Positions 42,709 through 52,037 of a DNA stretch of 64,000 nt are shown here, piece by piece (positions within the stretch are counted from its first letter, which is position 1; each line of letters starts with the position of its first letter). The stretch is from contig CAMELR010000011.1 in NCBI GenBank assembly GCA_945923775.1, positions 1-64,000 on the forward strand. Direction: 5' to 3'. Source of the stretch: an uncultured Clostridia bacterium (GTDB lineage: Bacteria; Bacillota; Clostridia; Oscillospirales; Ruminococcaceae). The position numbers were made by a program, and so were the translations under genes. The notes beneath the pieces were generated by a model that saw only the letters and a list, made by a program, of their open reading frames with translations, was not told the DNA's origin and made no database searches.

Positions 42709-45300
42709 ATGGCGCAGGAATCGGATAAGCTGTCCCCGATGCTGAAACAGTATCTTGACATCAAGCAGAAGTACAGCGATTATATACTGTTCTTCCGGCT
42801 GGGGGATTTCTACGAGATGTTCTTCGAGGACGCGGAGAACGTATCCCGGGAGCTTGAGCTTGCTCTGACCTCCCGTGCGGGTTCGCCGATGTGCGGCGTT
42901 CCCTATCATAGCTGCGAGATATACATAAAGAAGCTCATAGACAAGGGCTTCAAGGTGGCTATCTGCGAGCAGCTCACCGACCCGGCGGCTTCAAAGGGTC
43001 TGGTTGAGCGCGACGTTATCCGGCTCGTAACCGCCGGAACGGTCATCGAATCCAGCATGCTCAGCGAGGATTCCAACAACTACATCGCCTGCATCTGCCC
43101 CGATGAGGAGCGGAAGTCCGCAGCGCTGGTGTTCGCGGATATCTCTACCGGAGAGGTGCACGTTTTCAGCAAAAGCGGCAAGGATATCGAGCAGGATATC
43201 ATCTCCGAGCTGTCAAGATTCAGCCCTGTGGAGATACTTATAAACCAGGCGTTCCTTGACCTGAAGGAAGTTCATGCGTTCGTGCGCGACAGGCTCAAGC
43301 GCTGCCTGTGCGAAATGCTCGATGAAAGCAGCTTCGACGGCTCGGATATGTCGGTCATCACCGACCAGTTCGAAAACGGCGCGGAGCTTGGAATATCCGA
43401 AATGCCGCTGGTACGTCAGGCGCTGTGCGCGATGTTCCGTTACTTCGGCGAGACCCAGAAGGCGACAGTAAAGCGCTTCGTATCGCTGACCGTCCATGCC
43501 GACGGCGAGTTCATGGGTCTGAACCTCACGACCCGCCGAAACCTCGAGCTTACCGAGACCATGCGCACCAAGGAAAAGCGCGGCTCGCTGCTGTGGGTGC
43601 TGGATAAGACCGTGACCTCCATGGGCAGGCGCAAGCTTAAAACCTGGCTGGAGCAGCCGCTGATAAATCCTGCGGAGATACTCAAGCGCCACGACGCGGT
43701 AGAGGCTCTGACGAAGGATTCCGCACTGCTTTACGACATCTGCGACGCGCTGAACGGCATCTACGACCTCGAGCGGCTGATGACCCGCATAATGTACAAA
43801 TCCGCGTCCCCGAAGGATATCTACGCGCTGGGTCAGACCTGCGCGCGGCTCCCGGGGCTGAAGCAGTGTATTTCCAGGGTGGACAGCGCGCTTTTCCGGA
43901 AGCTCAACAGCGAGATAGACGAGCTGAACGACGTTTCCTCGCTGGTAGAAAACGCGATAGTCGACGACCCGCCTCTGACCCTCAAGGACGGCGGCGTTAT
44001 CAAGGACGGCTTCAACGAGGAGATAGACCGCCTGCGCAAGATAACCGGCGGCGGTAAGGATATCCTGACCGAAATCGAGGAGCGCGAACGCGCCGCCACC
44101 GGGATACGTACGCTGAAAGTCGGATACAACCGCGTATTCGGCTATTACATCGAGGTTTCCAAGGGGCAGCTCGACCAGGTCCCGGCGCACTACATACGCA
44201 AGCAGACCCTCACCACCGGCGAACGCTACATCACCGAGGAGCTGAAGAAGGTCGAGTCCGACATACTCGGCGCTAACGACAAGATACTCGCGCTGGAGCA
44301 GGCGATATTCGGCGAGGTGCGCGACTTTATCGGAACCCGGCTGGAAGCGGTCCAGGCGGCTGCTGCTGCGGTCGCTGCTGTGGACGTACTGTGCAGCTAC
44401 GCGCAGGCCTCTATCGAGAACGGCTACGTAAAGCCGGAAATGACCCTCGACAGCGTTATAGAAATACGTGGCGGGCGCCACCCGGTCATCGAGAAAATGC
44501 TCACCGACCACCCGTTCACTCCAAACGACACCTATCTCGACACGAACTCCAACCGGCTCATGATAATAACCGGGCCGAACATGTCGGGTAAATCCACGTT
44601 CATGCGGCAGACTGCGATAATCGTGCTGATGGCGCAGATAGGCTGCTTCGTTCCGGCGGAGTACGCGAAGATAGGCGTAGTGGACAAGATATTCACCCGC
44701 GTGGGCGCGTCCGACGACCTGACCTCCGGGCAGTCGACGTTCATGGTAGAGATGAACGAAGTCGCGGAGATACTTAAGAACGCCACCAAAAAGAGCCTTG
44801 TCATACTTGACGAGATAGGCAGGGGAACCTCGACATTCGACGGAATTTCCATCGCGAAGGCGGTCGCGGAGTACATCAGCGGAAAGGCTATCGGCTGCAA
44901 AACGCTGTTCGCAACGCACTATCACGAGCTTATCTCGATGGAGAAGGAATACGACGGAATACGGAATTTCAGCGTTGCGGCGGTCAAGCGCGGCGACGAG
45001 CTGAGGTTCCTCCACAAGATATGCGAGGGCGGCACCGACGACAGCTACGGAATCGAGGTCGCGAAGCTGGCGGGGCTTCCGCAGAAGGTGATAAACCGCG
45101 CCAAGGAGGAGCTTGTGGAGCTTGAAAAGCTCGGACGGACGAAGCTTTCCGAGACAATCGAAAAGACCGCGGACCATCAGTTCAGCTTCACCGCGATAAA
45201 CGAGCAGAACGCCATCGCGAAGCTGCGCGCCGCGGATATCAACACCATGTCCCCGATGGACGCGCTGCTGTTCCTCAAGGACATAAAGGACACGCTATAA
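42709..45300 (+). CDS. mutS: DNA mismatch repair protein MutS
   Basis: Recognises mispaired bases and loops. The 863-residue protein has the mismatch-contact motif Phe34-Tyr35-Glu36 in GDFYEMF, connector and lever domains, and the ATPase with Walker A GPNMSGKST, LVILDEIGRGTSTFDG and ATHYHEL. The ATG at 42709 has a GGGAGGTG site 7 bases before it; the GTG at 42700 lies in that site and is rejected. The C-terminal tail has the short MutS tetramer-type region. mutL follows after 101 bases. Confidence 0.98.
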   Translation: MAQESDKLSPMLKQYLDIKQKYSDYILFFRLGDFYEMFFEDAENVSRELELALTSRAGSPMCGVPYHSCEIYIKKLIDKGFKVAICEQLTDPAASKGLVERDVIRLVTAGTVIESSMLSEDSNNYIACICPDEERKSAALVFADISTGEVHVFSKSGKDIEQDIISELSRFSPVEILINQAFLDLKEVHAFVRDRLKRCLCEMLDESSFDGSDMSVITDQFENGAELGISEMPLVRQALCAMFRYFGETQKATVKRFVSLTVHADGEFMGLNLTTRRNLELTETMRTKEKRGSLLWVLDKTVTSMGRRKLKTWLEQPLINPAEILKRHDAVEALTKDSALLYDICDALNGIYDLERLMTRIMYKSASPKDIYALGQTCARLPGLKQCISRVDSALFRKLNSEIDELNDVSSLVENAIVDDPPLTLKDGGVIKDGFNEEIDRLRKITGGGKDILTEIEERERAATGIRTLKVGYNRVFGYYIEVSKGQLDQVPAHYIRKQTLTTGERYITEELKKVESDILGANDKILALEQAIFGEVRDFIGTRLEAVQAAAAAVAAVDVLCSYAQASIENGYVKPEMTLDSVIEIRGGRHPVIEKMLTDHPFTPNDTYLDTNSNRLMIITGPNMSGKSTFMRQTAIIVLMAQIGCFVPAEYAKIGVVDKIFTRVGASDDLTSGQSTFMVEMNEVAEILKNATKKSLVILDEIGRGTSTFDGISIAKAVAEYISGKAIGCKTLFATHYHELISMEKEYDGIRNFSVAAVKRGDELRFLHKICEGGTDDSYGIEVAKLAGLPQKVINRAKEELVELEKLGRTKLSETIEKTADHQFSFTAINEQNAIAKLRAADINTMSPMDALLFLKDIKDTL

Positions 45301-45401
45301 AATAATTTGGAATTTCGGTGTCGCTTCGCGATGGGTTTGAATTTTCGTGAAGCGGGTCTGCGATTTTGTATTGCCCGGAACGGGCTTAGAACGGAGCACT
45401 A
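45301..45401 (+). repeat. Palindromic repeat-like spacer between mutS and mutL
   Basis: The spacer holds a 9-bp hairpin (45323-45331 with 45345-45353), an alternative TCGC-TTC-GCGA hairpin (45321-45331) and GCCCG-GAA-CGGGC (45373-45385). Its first 35 bases share GGAATT, GGTGTC, GCTTCGC and GAT in order with the repeat arm at 23325-23365 read in reverse, so it looks like a degenerate third copy. No open frame or promoter seen. Confidence 0.5.
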
Positions 45402-47375
45402 ATGCCAAAAATCAACCTGCTCGACAAGAGCGTATACGAGCTTATCGCCGCCGGAGAGGTCATAGAGCGCCCATCCTCGGTGATAAAGGAGCTTGCGGAA
45501 AATTCCATCGACGCGGGGGCGACCTCGATAACCGTGGAGATCAAGCGCGGCGGAATATCCTACCTTCGCGTGACGGACGACGGCTGCGGGATCTCCCATG
45601 AGGATATACCGACCGCGTTCATGCGGCACGCCACAAGTAAGGTCTACACTCAGGACGACCTCGACAGCATAAACACGCTGGGCTTCCGCGGGGAGGCTCT
45701 TGCCTCCGTATGCGCGGTCAGCCGCGTAGAGCTGCTGACAAAGCAGCGTGAGGATCAGTTAGGCAGCATTTACCGCATAGAGGCCGGCGAGTCGGTGGAG
45801 TACGACCGGGCTGGCTGCGCGGACGGCACCACAATAATAATCCGCGACCTGTTCTACAACACACCGGCGCGTCTGAAGTTCCTGAAAAAGGACGTGACCG
45901 AGGGCAACTACTGCGCCTCGGTCATTGAGAAGCTGGCGCTCAGCCACCCGGGGATATCGTTCAGGTTCATCAGGGACGGCAGACAGACCATGCTCTCCAG
46001 CGGCGACGGCGAGTATTACAGTGCGGTCTACGCGGTGTTCGGGAAGCAGTTTGCGGCGGGGCTTATCCCGGTGGAGAACGTCTACCAGAACACGGCGGTG
46101 ACGGGGTACGTGTCCTCTCCGCTGTTCACCCGGGCGAACCGTTCGATGCAGAATTTCTTTGTGAACGGGCGCAGCGTGAAAAGTCCGCTGTGCTGCGCTG
46201 CGCTTGAGGAGGCATTCCGCAACACGATAATGGTGGGAAAGTTTCCGTCCTGCGTGCTTTGCGTGAATACCGACCCGTCGCAGGTGGACGCGAATATCCA
46301 CCCGACCAAGACGGAAGTGCGGTTCACCAACGAGAAGATAGTTTTCGACGCGGTGTACTTCGCGGTGAAGAACGCGCTGATGGGCTACGACGAGAGCCGC
46401 GAGATCAAGCTGAATTCTGCTCCTGCAAGGGTAGAAAATATCCCGCAGCCTGAGCGCGCAAGAACCTCCGAGCCGCTTCGGACAGCCTCCGCGCAGGTCA
46501 TAGAGGAACCTCCGAAAACCATGCCGATACCCTCCGGGCGGGACGCGGTGATCTATCCGCAGGAGAAGCGGGAGCCTCCGAAATTTACGCTGCGCCAGGA
46601 AGCTCCGCAGCCCGCGCAGTTTACGCAGCCGCTTCCTGCGGCAGAGCAGACCTACATGCCTGAGCTTGTCCCGGCAAAGAAGCCGGAGCCGAAGGAAACT
46701 CCGCTTACCGACCTGCCGGGGTTTGCGTTCCTCTCTGAAAAATCGTTCGAGAAGAAGCCGGAACCTGTTCCGCAGGAGCCTGCGCCGGAAATCCCGCAGG
46801 AGCAGCTAAAGGAGCAGATACGCGTAGTCGGCGAGCTTTTCAAGACATACATCGTGTGCGAGTCCACCGAGGGCATGATACTTATTGATAAGCATGCGGC
46901 GCACGAGCGCGTTAATTTCGAGCGGCTGAAAAAGGGGTTCGACAGCTCCGCGCAGCTGCTTATGCAGCCGGAGGAGGTCTACCTCACGCCGGAGGAGTTC
47001 AACGGAATGTCGGAGTACGCCGACAAGCTCGCACAAGTGGGAATCATCATGGAGTTCACCGACGGAAAAGCGCGCGTGACCGGGCTTCCGCAGATGCTGG
47101 ACAAGGTGCCTCCGGCTGAGATAGTCGAGTGTATCGCGAAGATAGTTTCTCAGGGCAACACCAACGCAGAGGGCGAGCTTTTCGATGACATGCTGCACAC
47201 CGTCGCCTGCAAGGCTTCGATACGCGGCAATGAGGATAACGATATTCTGGAGCTTCAGGTGCTGGCTCAGGAGGTATTCAACAACCCGGATATCCGTTAC
47301 TGCCCGCACGGCAGACCGGTCATGACGCAGATATCCCGCAAGCAGATAGAGCGATATTTCGGCAGAGTTACATAA
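45402..47375 (+). CDS. mutL: DNA mismatch repair protein MutL, endonuclease type
   Basis: Links mismatch recognition to strand removal. The 657-residue protein has an N-terminal GHKL ATPase (ELAENSIDAG, TDDGCGI, LGFRGEALAS), a Pro/Glu-rich linker (about 335-470) and a C-terminal domain with DKHAAHERVNFE, ACKASIRG and CPHGRPV. These motifs mark the endonuclease-competent MutL of bacteria lacking MutH. The ATG has a CGGAGC site. Confidence 0.97.
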   Translation: MPKINLLDKSVYELIAAGEVIERPSSVIKELAENSIDAGATSITVEIKRGGISYLRVTDDGCGISHEDIPTAFMRHATSKVYTQDDLDSINTLGFRGEALASVCAVSRVELLTKQREDQLGSIYRIEAGESVEYDRAGCADGTTIIIRDLFYNTPARLKFLKKDVTEGNYCASVIEKLALSHPGISFRFIRDGRQTMLSSGDGEYYSAVYAVFGKQFAAGLIPVENVYQNTAVTGYVSSPLFTRANRSMQNFFVNGRSVKSPLCCAALEEAFRNTIMVGKFPSCVLCVNTDPSQVDANIHPTKTEVRFTNEKIVFDAVYFAVKNALMGYDESREIKLNSAPARVENIPQPERARTSEPLRTASAQVIEEPPKTMPIPSGRDAVIYPQEKREPPKFTLRQEAPQPAQFTQPLPAAEQTYMPELVPAKKPEPKETPLTDLPGFAFLSEKSFEKKPEPVPQEPAPEIPQEQLKEQIRVVGELFKTYIVCESTEGMILIDKHAAHERVNFERLKKGFDSSAQLLMQPEEVYLTPEEFNGMSEYADKLAQVGIIMEFTDGKARVTGLPQMLDKVPPAEIVECIAKIVSQGNTNAEGELFDDMLHTVACKASIRGNEDNDILELQVLAQEVFNNPDIRYCPHGRPVMTQISRKQIERYFGRVT

Positions 47376-47391
47376 TAAACAGGGAGGCAGT

Positions 47392-48321
47392 ATGAACAAG
47401 ATAATAGTGGTGAGCGGCCCGACTGCCTCCGGCAAAACGGCTCTTGCGGTCGAGCTTGCGAAGCTGTACGGCGGGGAGGTCATCTCCGCAGACAGCATGC
47501 AGATCTACACTGATATGGACGTCGCCAGTGCAAAGGCAACCCCAGAGGAGCAGCAGGGGATCCCTCATCACCTGATGAATTTCCTTGACCCGTCGCAGAG
47601 CTTTTCAGTGGCGGAGTGGGTCGGCATGGCGGGGAAATGCGCCGACGATATCCTCGCCCGGGGGAAAACTCCGGTGATATGCGGCGGTACCGGGCTTTAC
47701 ATCTCGTCGTTCGTAGATAATCTCCAGTTCGACGATTCGGAGTGCGACTACGCCTATCGTGACGAGCTTCGCAGATTCGCGGAGGAAAACGGTGCGGCGG
47801 CGCTGCTTGAAAAACTCCGTGAGGTCGACCCGGAGACGGCGGCGGAACTGCACGAGAACAACGTATCCCGGGTGATTCGCGCGCTGGAGGTCTACAAAAC
47901 GACTGGTCATACCATCGCGCAGGCGAAGCGCGAGTCAAGGAACGCGCCGTCGCCCTACCAGTTCATACTGCTGACCCTGGATTTTGAGCCGCGGGAGCTG
48001 CTGCATGAGCGGATAAACCGCCGTGTTGACATAATGTTGAAAAACGGTCTGGAGCAGGAGGCGCGCCGCTGTTTCGAACAGCCCGACCGCCCCACTGCGG
48101 CTCAGGCTATAGGCTGCAAGGAGCTGTACCCGTATTTCCGCGGAGAAAAGCCGCTTGAGGAGTGCGTGGAGGAACTGAAGCTCCGCACACGGCAGTACGC
48201 GAAGCGGCAGCTTACATGGTTCCGCCGGGACAGCAGGTTCAGCAGGATAGTTATTCACCCCGGGGAGGGGCTTCCGGAGGTGCTTTCAGCAGCCCGGGAG
48301 ATAATCGAAAGAGAAAAATGA
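47392..48321 (+). CDS. miaA: tRNA dimethylallyltransferase
   Basis: Adds the dimethylallyl group to A37 of tRNAs reading codons that begin with U; MiaB then modifies the same base. The 309-residue protein has the P-loop GPTASGKT at 9-16, SADSMQIYTDMDVASAK and GIPHHLMN, then GGTGLYI. GGGAGGC precedes the ATG, 16 bases after mutL. Confidence 0.98.
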   Translation: MNKIIVVSGPTASGKTALAVELAKLYGGEVISADSMQIYTDMDVASAKATPEEQQGIPHHLMNFLDPSQSFSVAEWVGMAGKCADDILARGKTPVICGGTGLYISSFVDNLQFDDSECDYAYRDELRRFAEENGAAALLEKLREVDPETAAELHENNVSRVIRALEVYKTTGHTIAQAKRESRNAPSPYQFILLTLDFEPRELLHERINRRVDIMLKNGLEQEARRCFEQPDRPTAAQAIGCKELYPYFRGEKPLEECVEELKLRTRQYAKRQLTWFRRDSRFSRIVIHPGEGLPEVLSAAREIIEREK

Positions 48322-48322
48322 G

Positions 48323-48372
48323 CCGGAAATATACAGTATATGGTATCGCATAGGGCATTATTCCGGTTTTTT
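48323..48372 (+). terminator. Intrinsic terminator after miaA
   Basis: CCGGAA (48323-48328) pairs with TTCCGG (48361-48366), then six T; an ATATAC/GTATAT palindrome lies in the loop. It separates miaA from the hfq unit. Confidence 0.7.
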
Positions 48373-48445
48373 GCGGATTTCAACGAAGTTTTTCTATATT
48401 TTTTTGAAAAAAGTTAAAAAAGTTATAGCTTTTTTTGAAAAAGTA

Positions 48446-48454
48446 TGCTATACT
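48446..48454 (+). promoter_or_regulatory. Extended -10 promoter of hfq
   Basis: TGCTATACT is an extended -10 element. No good -35 lies 17 bases upstream, which fits an extended-10 promoter; the upstream 60 bases are very A+T-rich and could act as an UP element. Start is expected near 48461. Confidence 0.65.
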
Positions 48455-48459
48455 AGTCT

Positions 48460-48580
48460 ATATAGGAATATCTATGCGCATTTGCACCTCGTTTGTGGCA
48501 TATTTTGCTCCTATATTTACCAATTGAAGCATGGGGAATGCTTCACCTATTGACTACAGAGAAAGAAAAGGTGGTTAATT
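48460..48580 (+). promoter_or_regulatory. Structured 5' untranslated region of hfq
   Basis: Starting at the predicted first base, ATATAGGA (48460-48467) pairs with TCCTATAT (48509-48516), enclosing TATGC/GCATA (48473-48477 with 48498-48502). A second hairpin, TGAAGCAT (48525-48532) with ATGCTTCA (48538-48545), follows. CACCT at 48544-48548 is complementary to AGGTG in the hfq ribosome site, so the second hairpin and a site-masking pairing compete. Confidence 0.5.
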
Positions 48581-48826
48581 ATGGCAAAGGACATTAATTT
48601 ACAGGACGTTTTCCTGAATCAGGCAAGAAAGGACAGGATCCCGGTAACTATCTACATCACCAACGGATTCCAGTTCAAGGGCGTGGTGAAGGGATTCGAC
48701 AACTATACAGTCATTCTTGACACCGACGGAAAGCAGAACCTTATTTATAAGCATGCTATTTCCACGATAACACCCCTCAAGCCTATTTCTATCCTCGACG
48801 CCTACGAGAAGGCTGAAGAAGAGTAA
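48581..48826 (+). CDS. hfq: RNA chaperone Hfq
   Basis: An 81-residue Sm-fold protein that forms a hexameric ring and helps small RNAs pair with targets. Sm1 is [20 protein letters not shown] and Sm2 is [11 protein letters not shown]. The miaA-hfq order is widely conserved, but here a terminator and an own promoter separate them. AAAGGTGG precedes the ATG, and the stop overlaps the next start by one base. Confidence 0.97.
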   Translation: MAKDINLQDVFLNQARKDRIPVTIYITNGFQFKGVVKGFDNYTVILDTDGKQNLIYKHAISTITPLKPISILDAYEKAEEE

Positions 48827-50046
48827 TGGATTCCGCATGGACCTCTATCATAGTCTTTGTGCTGTCCGCTTTCGTGCTGATCTTCTTTGTCGGTCAGGCC
48901 TTTTTTGCCGGCGGAGAAAAGGTGACTACGGAGACCGCGTTCACCTACAGCATGACTGAGGATATACCGTTCGAGGGCGTGTTCCTGCGCGATGAGACGG
49001 TGATCCATAACAGCGGCACAGGCGTTGTTGATTACGAGCATTCGGACGGCTCCAAGGTCGGAAAAAGCTCGGTCATCGCGAGACGTTACCGCAGTGAAGC
49101 GGATATAGAACGCCGCAGCGAGATAGAGAAGATAAACGAGCAGATAGCGGTTCTTACCGACGCTCAGCGCCTTGCGGGCACAGACAATAATCAGCTCGAG
49201 ACTATTTCGAGCCAGATAAACGAGCGCCATTCGCTGATACTTGAAAGCCTGATAGACGGGGATTATTCCGCGGCTCAGGCACAGGAAAACGCGATGCTGG
49301 GCGTACTGTCAAAGCGCGAGATATCCCGCGGCGACATTGCAAGCTACGAATCAAAGATAAGCTCCCTGAGGAGCCGCGCGTCACAGCTTGAAGCCATGCT
49401 GTCCGGCGATGTGCAGGACATTGAGGCGGGCGGCGCAGGCTACTTCGTAAGCAGCGTTGACGGCTACGAGGACAAGCTGAGTATCGAGGATTCCACCACT
49501 ATCACAGCGGACAGGATCGAGGAGATACTTGACAAGCCTGATCTCGGTTCAAGTTCCAGCGAGGTCGGAAAGCTCATTGCGGACTACCGCTGGCGTGTAG
49601 CCGCCGTGATGGATTCGTCGCAACTTTTCGGCTGCAACGAGGGCGGCGAGGTCACGCTGAGAGTTTCCAGCGACCCGACTCCGATCTCTGCCGAGGTGGT
49701 GTCGATAACCGACACCGGCCGCGGCGACGGCACTGCCGTGTACGTTTTCGAGTGCGACACGCTGACCGCTTCGGTGGCCTCCGGACGCACCGCGCAGTTC
49801 AAGTACATCGTGAACAGCTACGGCGGCCTGAGAATATCGAAGAGCGCGCTGCGCTATACCGACGACGATGTGCGCGGAGTTTTCATTGTGCAGGGCGGAA
49901 AGCTCGTGTTCAGAAAGGTCAACGTTGAGTACTGGGGCGAGGATTATATAATCTGCACTCAGGAAGCGGACGACGGCTATCTGAAGCTCTACGATAAAAT
50001 TGTAACAGAAGGCAAGGATCTGTATGAAGGAAAAGTTGTTGAGTAA
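48826..50046 (+). CDS. HlyD-like membrane-anchored protein
   Basis: A 406-residue protein with one N-terminal membrane helix (about 8-28, IIVFVLSAFVLIFFVGQAFF), a coiled-coil region near 95-190 (IEKINEQIAVLTDAQRL...SLRSRASQLEAML) flanked by beta-rich lipoyl/barrel-like segments. This architecture is that of HlyD/RND-type adaptor subunits. No transporter gene is adjacent. It starts on the hfq stop codon and overlaps yggS by 23 bases. Similar genes are found beside yggS and sepF in other Clostridia; I infer an envelope role, not a known one. Confidence 0.72.
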   Translation: MDSAWTSIIVFVLSAFVLIFFVGQAFFAGGEKVTTETAFTYSMTEDIPFEGVFLRDETVIHNSGTGVVDYEHSDGSKVGKSSVIARRYRSEADIERRSEIEKINEQIAVLTDAQRLAGTDNNQLETISSQINERHSLILESLIDGDYSAAQAQENAMLGVLSKREISRGDIASYESKISSLRSRASQLEAMLSGDVQDIEAGGAGYFVSSVDGYEDKLSIEDSTTITADRIEEILDKPDLGSSSSEVGKLIADYRWRVAAVMDSSQLFGCNEGGEVTLRVSSDPTPISAEVVSITDTGRGDGTAVYVFECDTLTASVASGRTAQFKYIVNSYGGLRISKSALRYTDDDVRGVFIVQGGKLVFRKVNVEYWGEDYIICTQEADDGYLKLYDKIVTEGKDLYEGKVVE

Positions 50047-50743
50047 TACGCAGACTAGCTTTGACGACATCAAAGAAAGCTATGCCAGGATCTGTGAAAA
50101 CATAGAAAAGGCAAAGTCAGCCGCGGGAAGGACAGACGAGGTTCGCCTGATGGCGGTGACCAAGACGGTCGACCCGGAGCGCATAAATTATGCTGTGGGC
50201 CTGGGGATAGACCTGCTGGGTGAGAACCGCGTGCAGGAGTTCCTGGACAAGCGGGAGAGCTATTCGCCGGCTGAGGTTCATTTCATCGGCGGTTTGCAGA
50301 CCAACAAGGTAAAGTATATCATAGACAAGGTTTCAATGATCCATTCCGTGGACAGCGTTCATCTCGCTGAGGAGATCAGCCGCAGGGCGGGTCAGCACGG
50401 TCTGGACATGGATATACTCGCTGAAATAAACATCGGCGGGGAGGAAACAAAGGGAGGAATAACTCCGGAAAGCGCCGCGGAGTTCTGCGCGCAGATCGGG
50501 GAGCTTCCGCACATCAGTCTGAGAGGTCTGATGACGATACCGCCGCCTGGCTGCGGCGAGGACACTTTTGAGGCTATGCAGCGCCTTTTTGGAGATCTGC
50601 GTGCTGATAAGGCGTTCAACAGGAACGGCAGTTTCGATACTCTCTCCATGGGGATGTCAGGGGATTACGAAACGGCGGTAAAGCATGGGTCCACAATTGT
50701 CCGGATAGGGTCAGGTCTGTTCGGATACAGAAAATATTTATAA
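50024..50743 (+). CDS. yggS: YggS-family PLP homeostasis protein
   Basis: A 239-residue single-domain PLP-binding protein (ylmE in Bacillus) that buffers free PLP. The PLP lysine is Lys47 in LMAVTKTVDP; FIGGLQTNKVKY and GLMTIPPPGC, and the C-terminal LSMGMSGDYE with GSGLFG, follow family order. The ATG at 50024 lies inside the upstream gene with an AAGGA site. It is followed by sepF, as in the ylmEFGH cluster. Confidence 0.95.
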   Translation: MKEKLLSNTQTSFDDIKESYARICENIEKAKSAAGRTDEVRLMAVTKTVDPERINYAVGLGIDLLGENRVQEFLDKRESYSPAEVHFIGGLQTNKVKYIIDKVSMIHSVDSVHLAEEISRRAGQHGLDMDILAEINIGGEETKGGITPESAAEFCAQIGELPHISLRGLMTIPPPGCGEDTFEAMQRLFGDLRADKAFNRNGSFDTLSMGMSGDYETAVKHGSTIVRIGSGLFGYRKYL

Positions 50744-50759
50744 TTGGGAGGAAATTATT

Positions 50760-51212
50760 ATGGCATTAAGCGACATCTTATCGAGGTTCAGACAGAGCGA
50801 CGCCGAGTACGATGAGGAAGGCTACGAGGACGAAGGCTACGACACCTCCAGCTCCGCCGTTACTCAGGCTGAGGCTGAGGCACCTCGTTTTTCAGCACCC
50901 AGAACAAGCGACAAGGTTATCAGCCTGAAGGCTTCCAACTCGCTCCAGAACGCTTCCGTAAAGATCGTTCAGCCCACAAAGTATGAGGAGATTATGAAGG
51001 AGCCGGTACGCTTCCTCAGAGAGAACAAGAGCGTTATTCTCAACCTTGAGAAGGTAAACAGCGTTGATTCCAGAAAGAGGATCGTTGACTTCATGGCAGG
51101 CGTATGCGCTGCTATCGACGGCAGGATCGTAAGAGTTGCCGAGTGCACATATTCCATTACACCCAGCACCGTTGAGATCAGCGGAGATATGCTCGACGGC
51201 GAGGAGTTCTGA
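50760..51212 (+). CDS. sepF: Cell division protein SepF
   Basis: A 150-residue protein that binds FtsZ and the membrane to align the division ring. An acidic linker (about 10-55, rich in Asp, Glu, Tyr) leads to the SepF core ILNLEKVNSVDSRKRIVDFMAGVC. GGGAGG precedes the ATG, and its stop overlaps ylmH by one base. YlmG, usually between SepF and YlmH, is absent. Confidence 0.96.
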   Translation: MALSDILSRFRQSDAEYDEEGYEDEGYDTSSSAVTQAEAEAPRFSAPRTSDKVISLKASNSLQNASVKIVQPTKYEEIMKEPVRFLRENKSVILNLEKVNSVDSRKRIVDFMAGVCAAIDGRIVRVAECTYSITPSTVEISGDMLDGEEF

Positions 51213-51967
51213 TGAACCCCGGTACGCTCAGCGAGGAGGAACGTTACCTTTCCGCGCACATCGCCGACATGCAGAGACTGGCTGTAAAGTCAGGAGTTCC
51301 GCGGTTCTCCATGTTTCTGAATGAACGTGAGGCGGCGGTCGCAAGGTACGCCGTCAGGGGAGAGCTTGCTTTCTTCGGCGGTTACGACGGTGCGGCACGA
51401 ACTGTCTGCGGAGTGCTGGAAGGCACGTACGCGCAGGAAATGCCCCCGGAGGACGTGTTCCCGGTGGGAGCGGTGACTTTCACTTTCCGAAAGAGCGACA
51501 AACTTACACACAGAGAATTCCTCGGAGCGCTGCTCTCGCTTGAAATAAAGCGGGAGCTGCTCGGGGATATCCTTGTCGCGGAGGGCTATGCGGTGGTTTT
51601 CGTCTATGAGACCGCCATTGAGCTTGTCTCCCGCGTGGACAGGATAGGCAGAGTCGGTGTTACCGCGGAGATCGGCATTACCAAGCCGCTCCCGGAGCAG
51701 AAAATGGAGCGAAGGGACGTTACCGTCTCGTCGCTGAGACTGGACTGCATCGTTGCTGCCGCGGAGAATACATCTAGAGAAAAGTCCGCAGCCATGATAA
51801 AATCAGGCATGGTGAGCGCGGATCACACTCCCTGCACTAATGTGAGCGCAGAGGTGAGGGAAAACACCATCTTATCAATCCGGGGAAGCGGCAGGTACCG
51901 CCTGACCGGAATCAACGGAGAGACCCGCAAGGGGAAGCTCCGCATTACTATCGAAAAATACGTCTGA
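51212..51967 (+). CDS. ylmH: YlmH-family S4-domain RNA-binding protein
   Basis: A 251-residue protein with a C-terminal S4 RNA-binding domain (about 178-250, VSSLRLDCIVAAAENTSR...SGMVSADHTPC). The Bacillus relative helps rescue ribosomes stalled on large subunits. It begins on the sepF stop codon. Confidence 0.94.
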   Translation: MNPGTLSEEERYLSAHIADMQRLAVKSGVPRFSMFLNEREAAVARYAVRGELAFFGGYDGAARTVCGVLEGTYAQEMPPEDVFPVGAVTFTFRKSDKLTHREFLGALLSLEIKRELLGDILVAEGYAVVFVYETAIELVSRVDRIGRVGVTAEIGITKPLPEQKMERRDVTVSSLRLDCIVAAAENTSREKSAAMIKSGMVSADHTPCTNVSAEVRENTILSIRGSGRYRLTGINGETRKGKLRITIEKYV

Positions 51968-52037
51968 AAAGACGAGACATATTACGGCGCATGTCCGCCC
52001 CGCAGAGACCGGGGATTCAGAGAAGGGAAGTATCAGC

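Noticed and set aside
43213-45177. A 654-residue minus-strand frame opposite mutS
   Set aside because: It is a shadow of mutS codons; strong G+C third-position bias leaves few stops on the other strand, and no ribosome site or family motif is seen.
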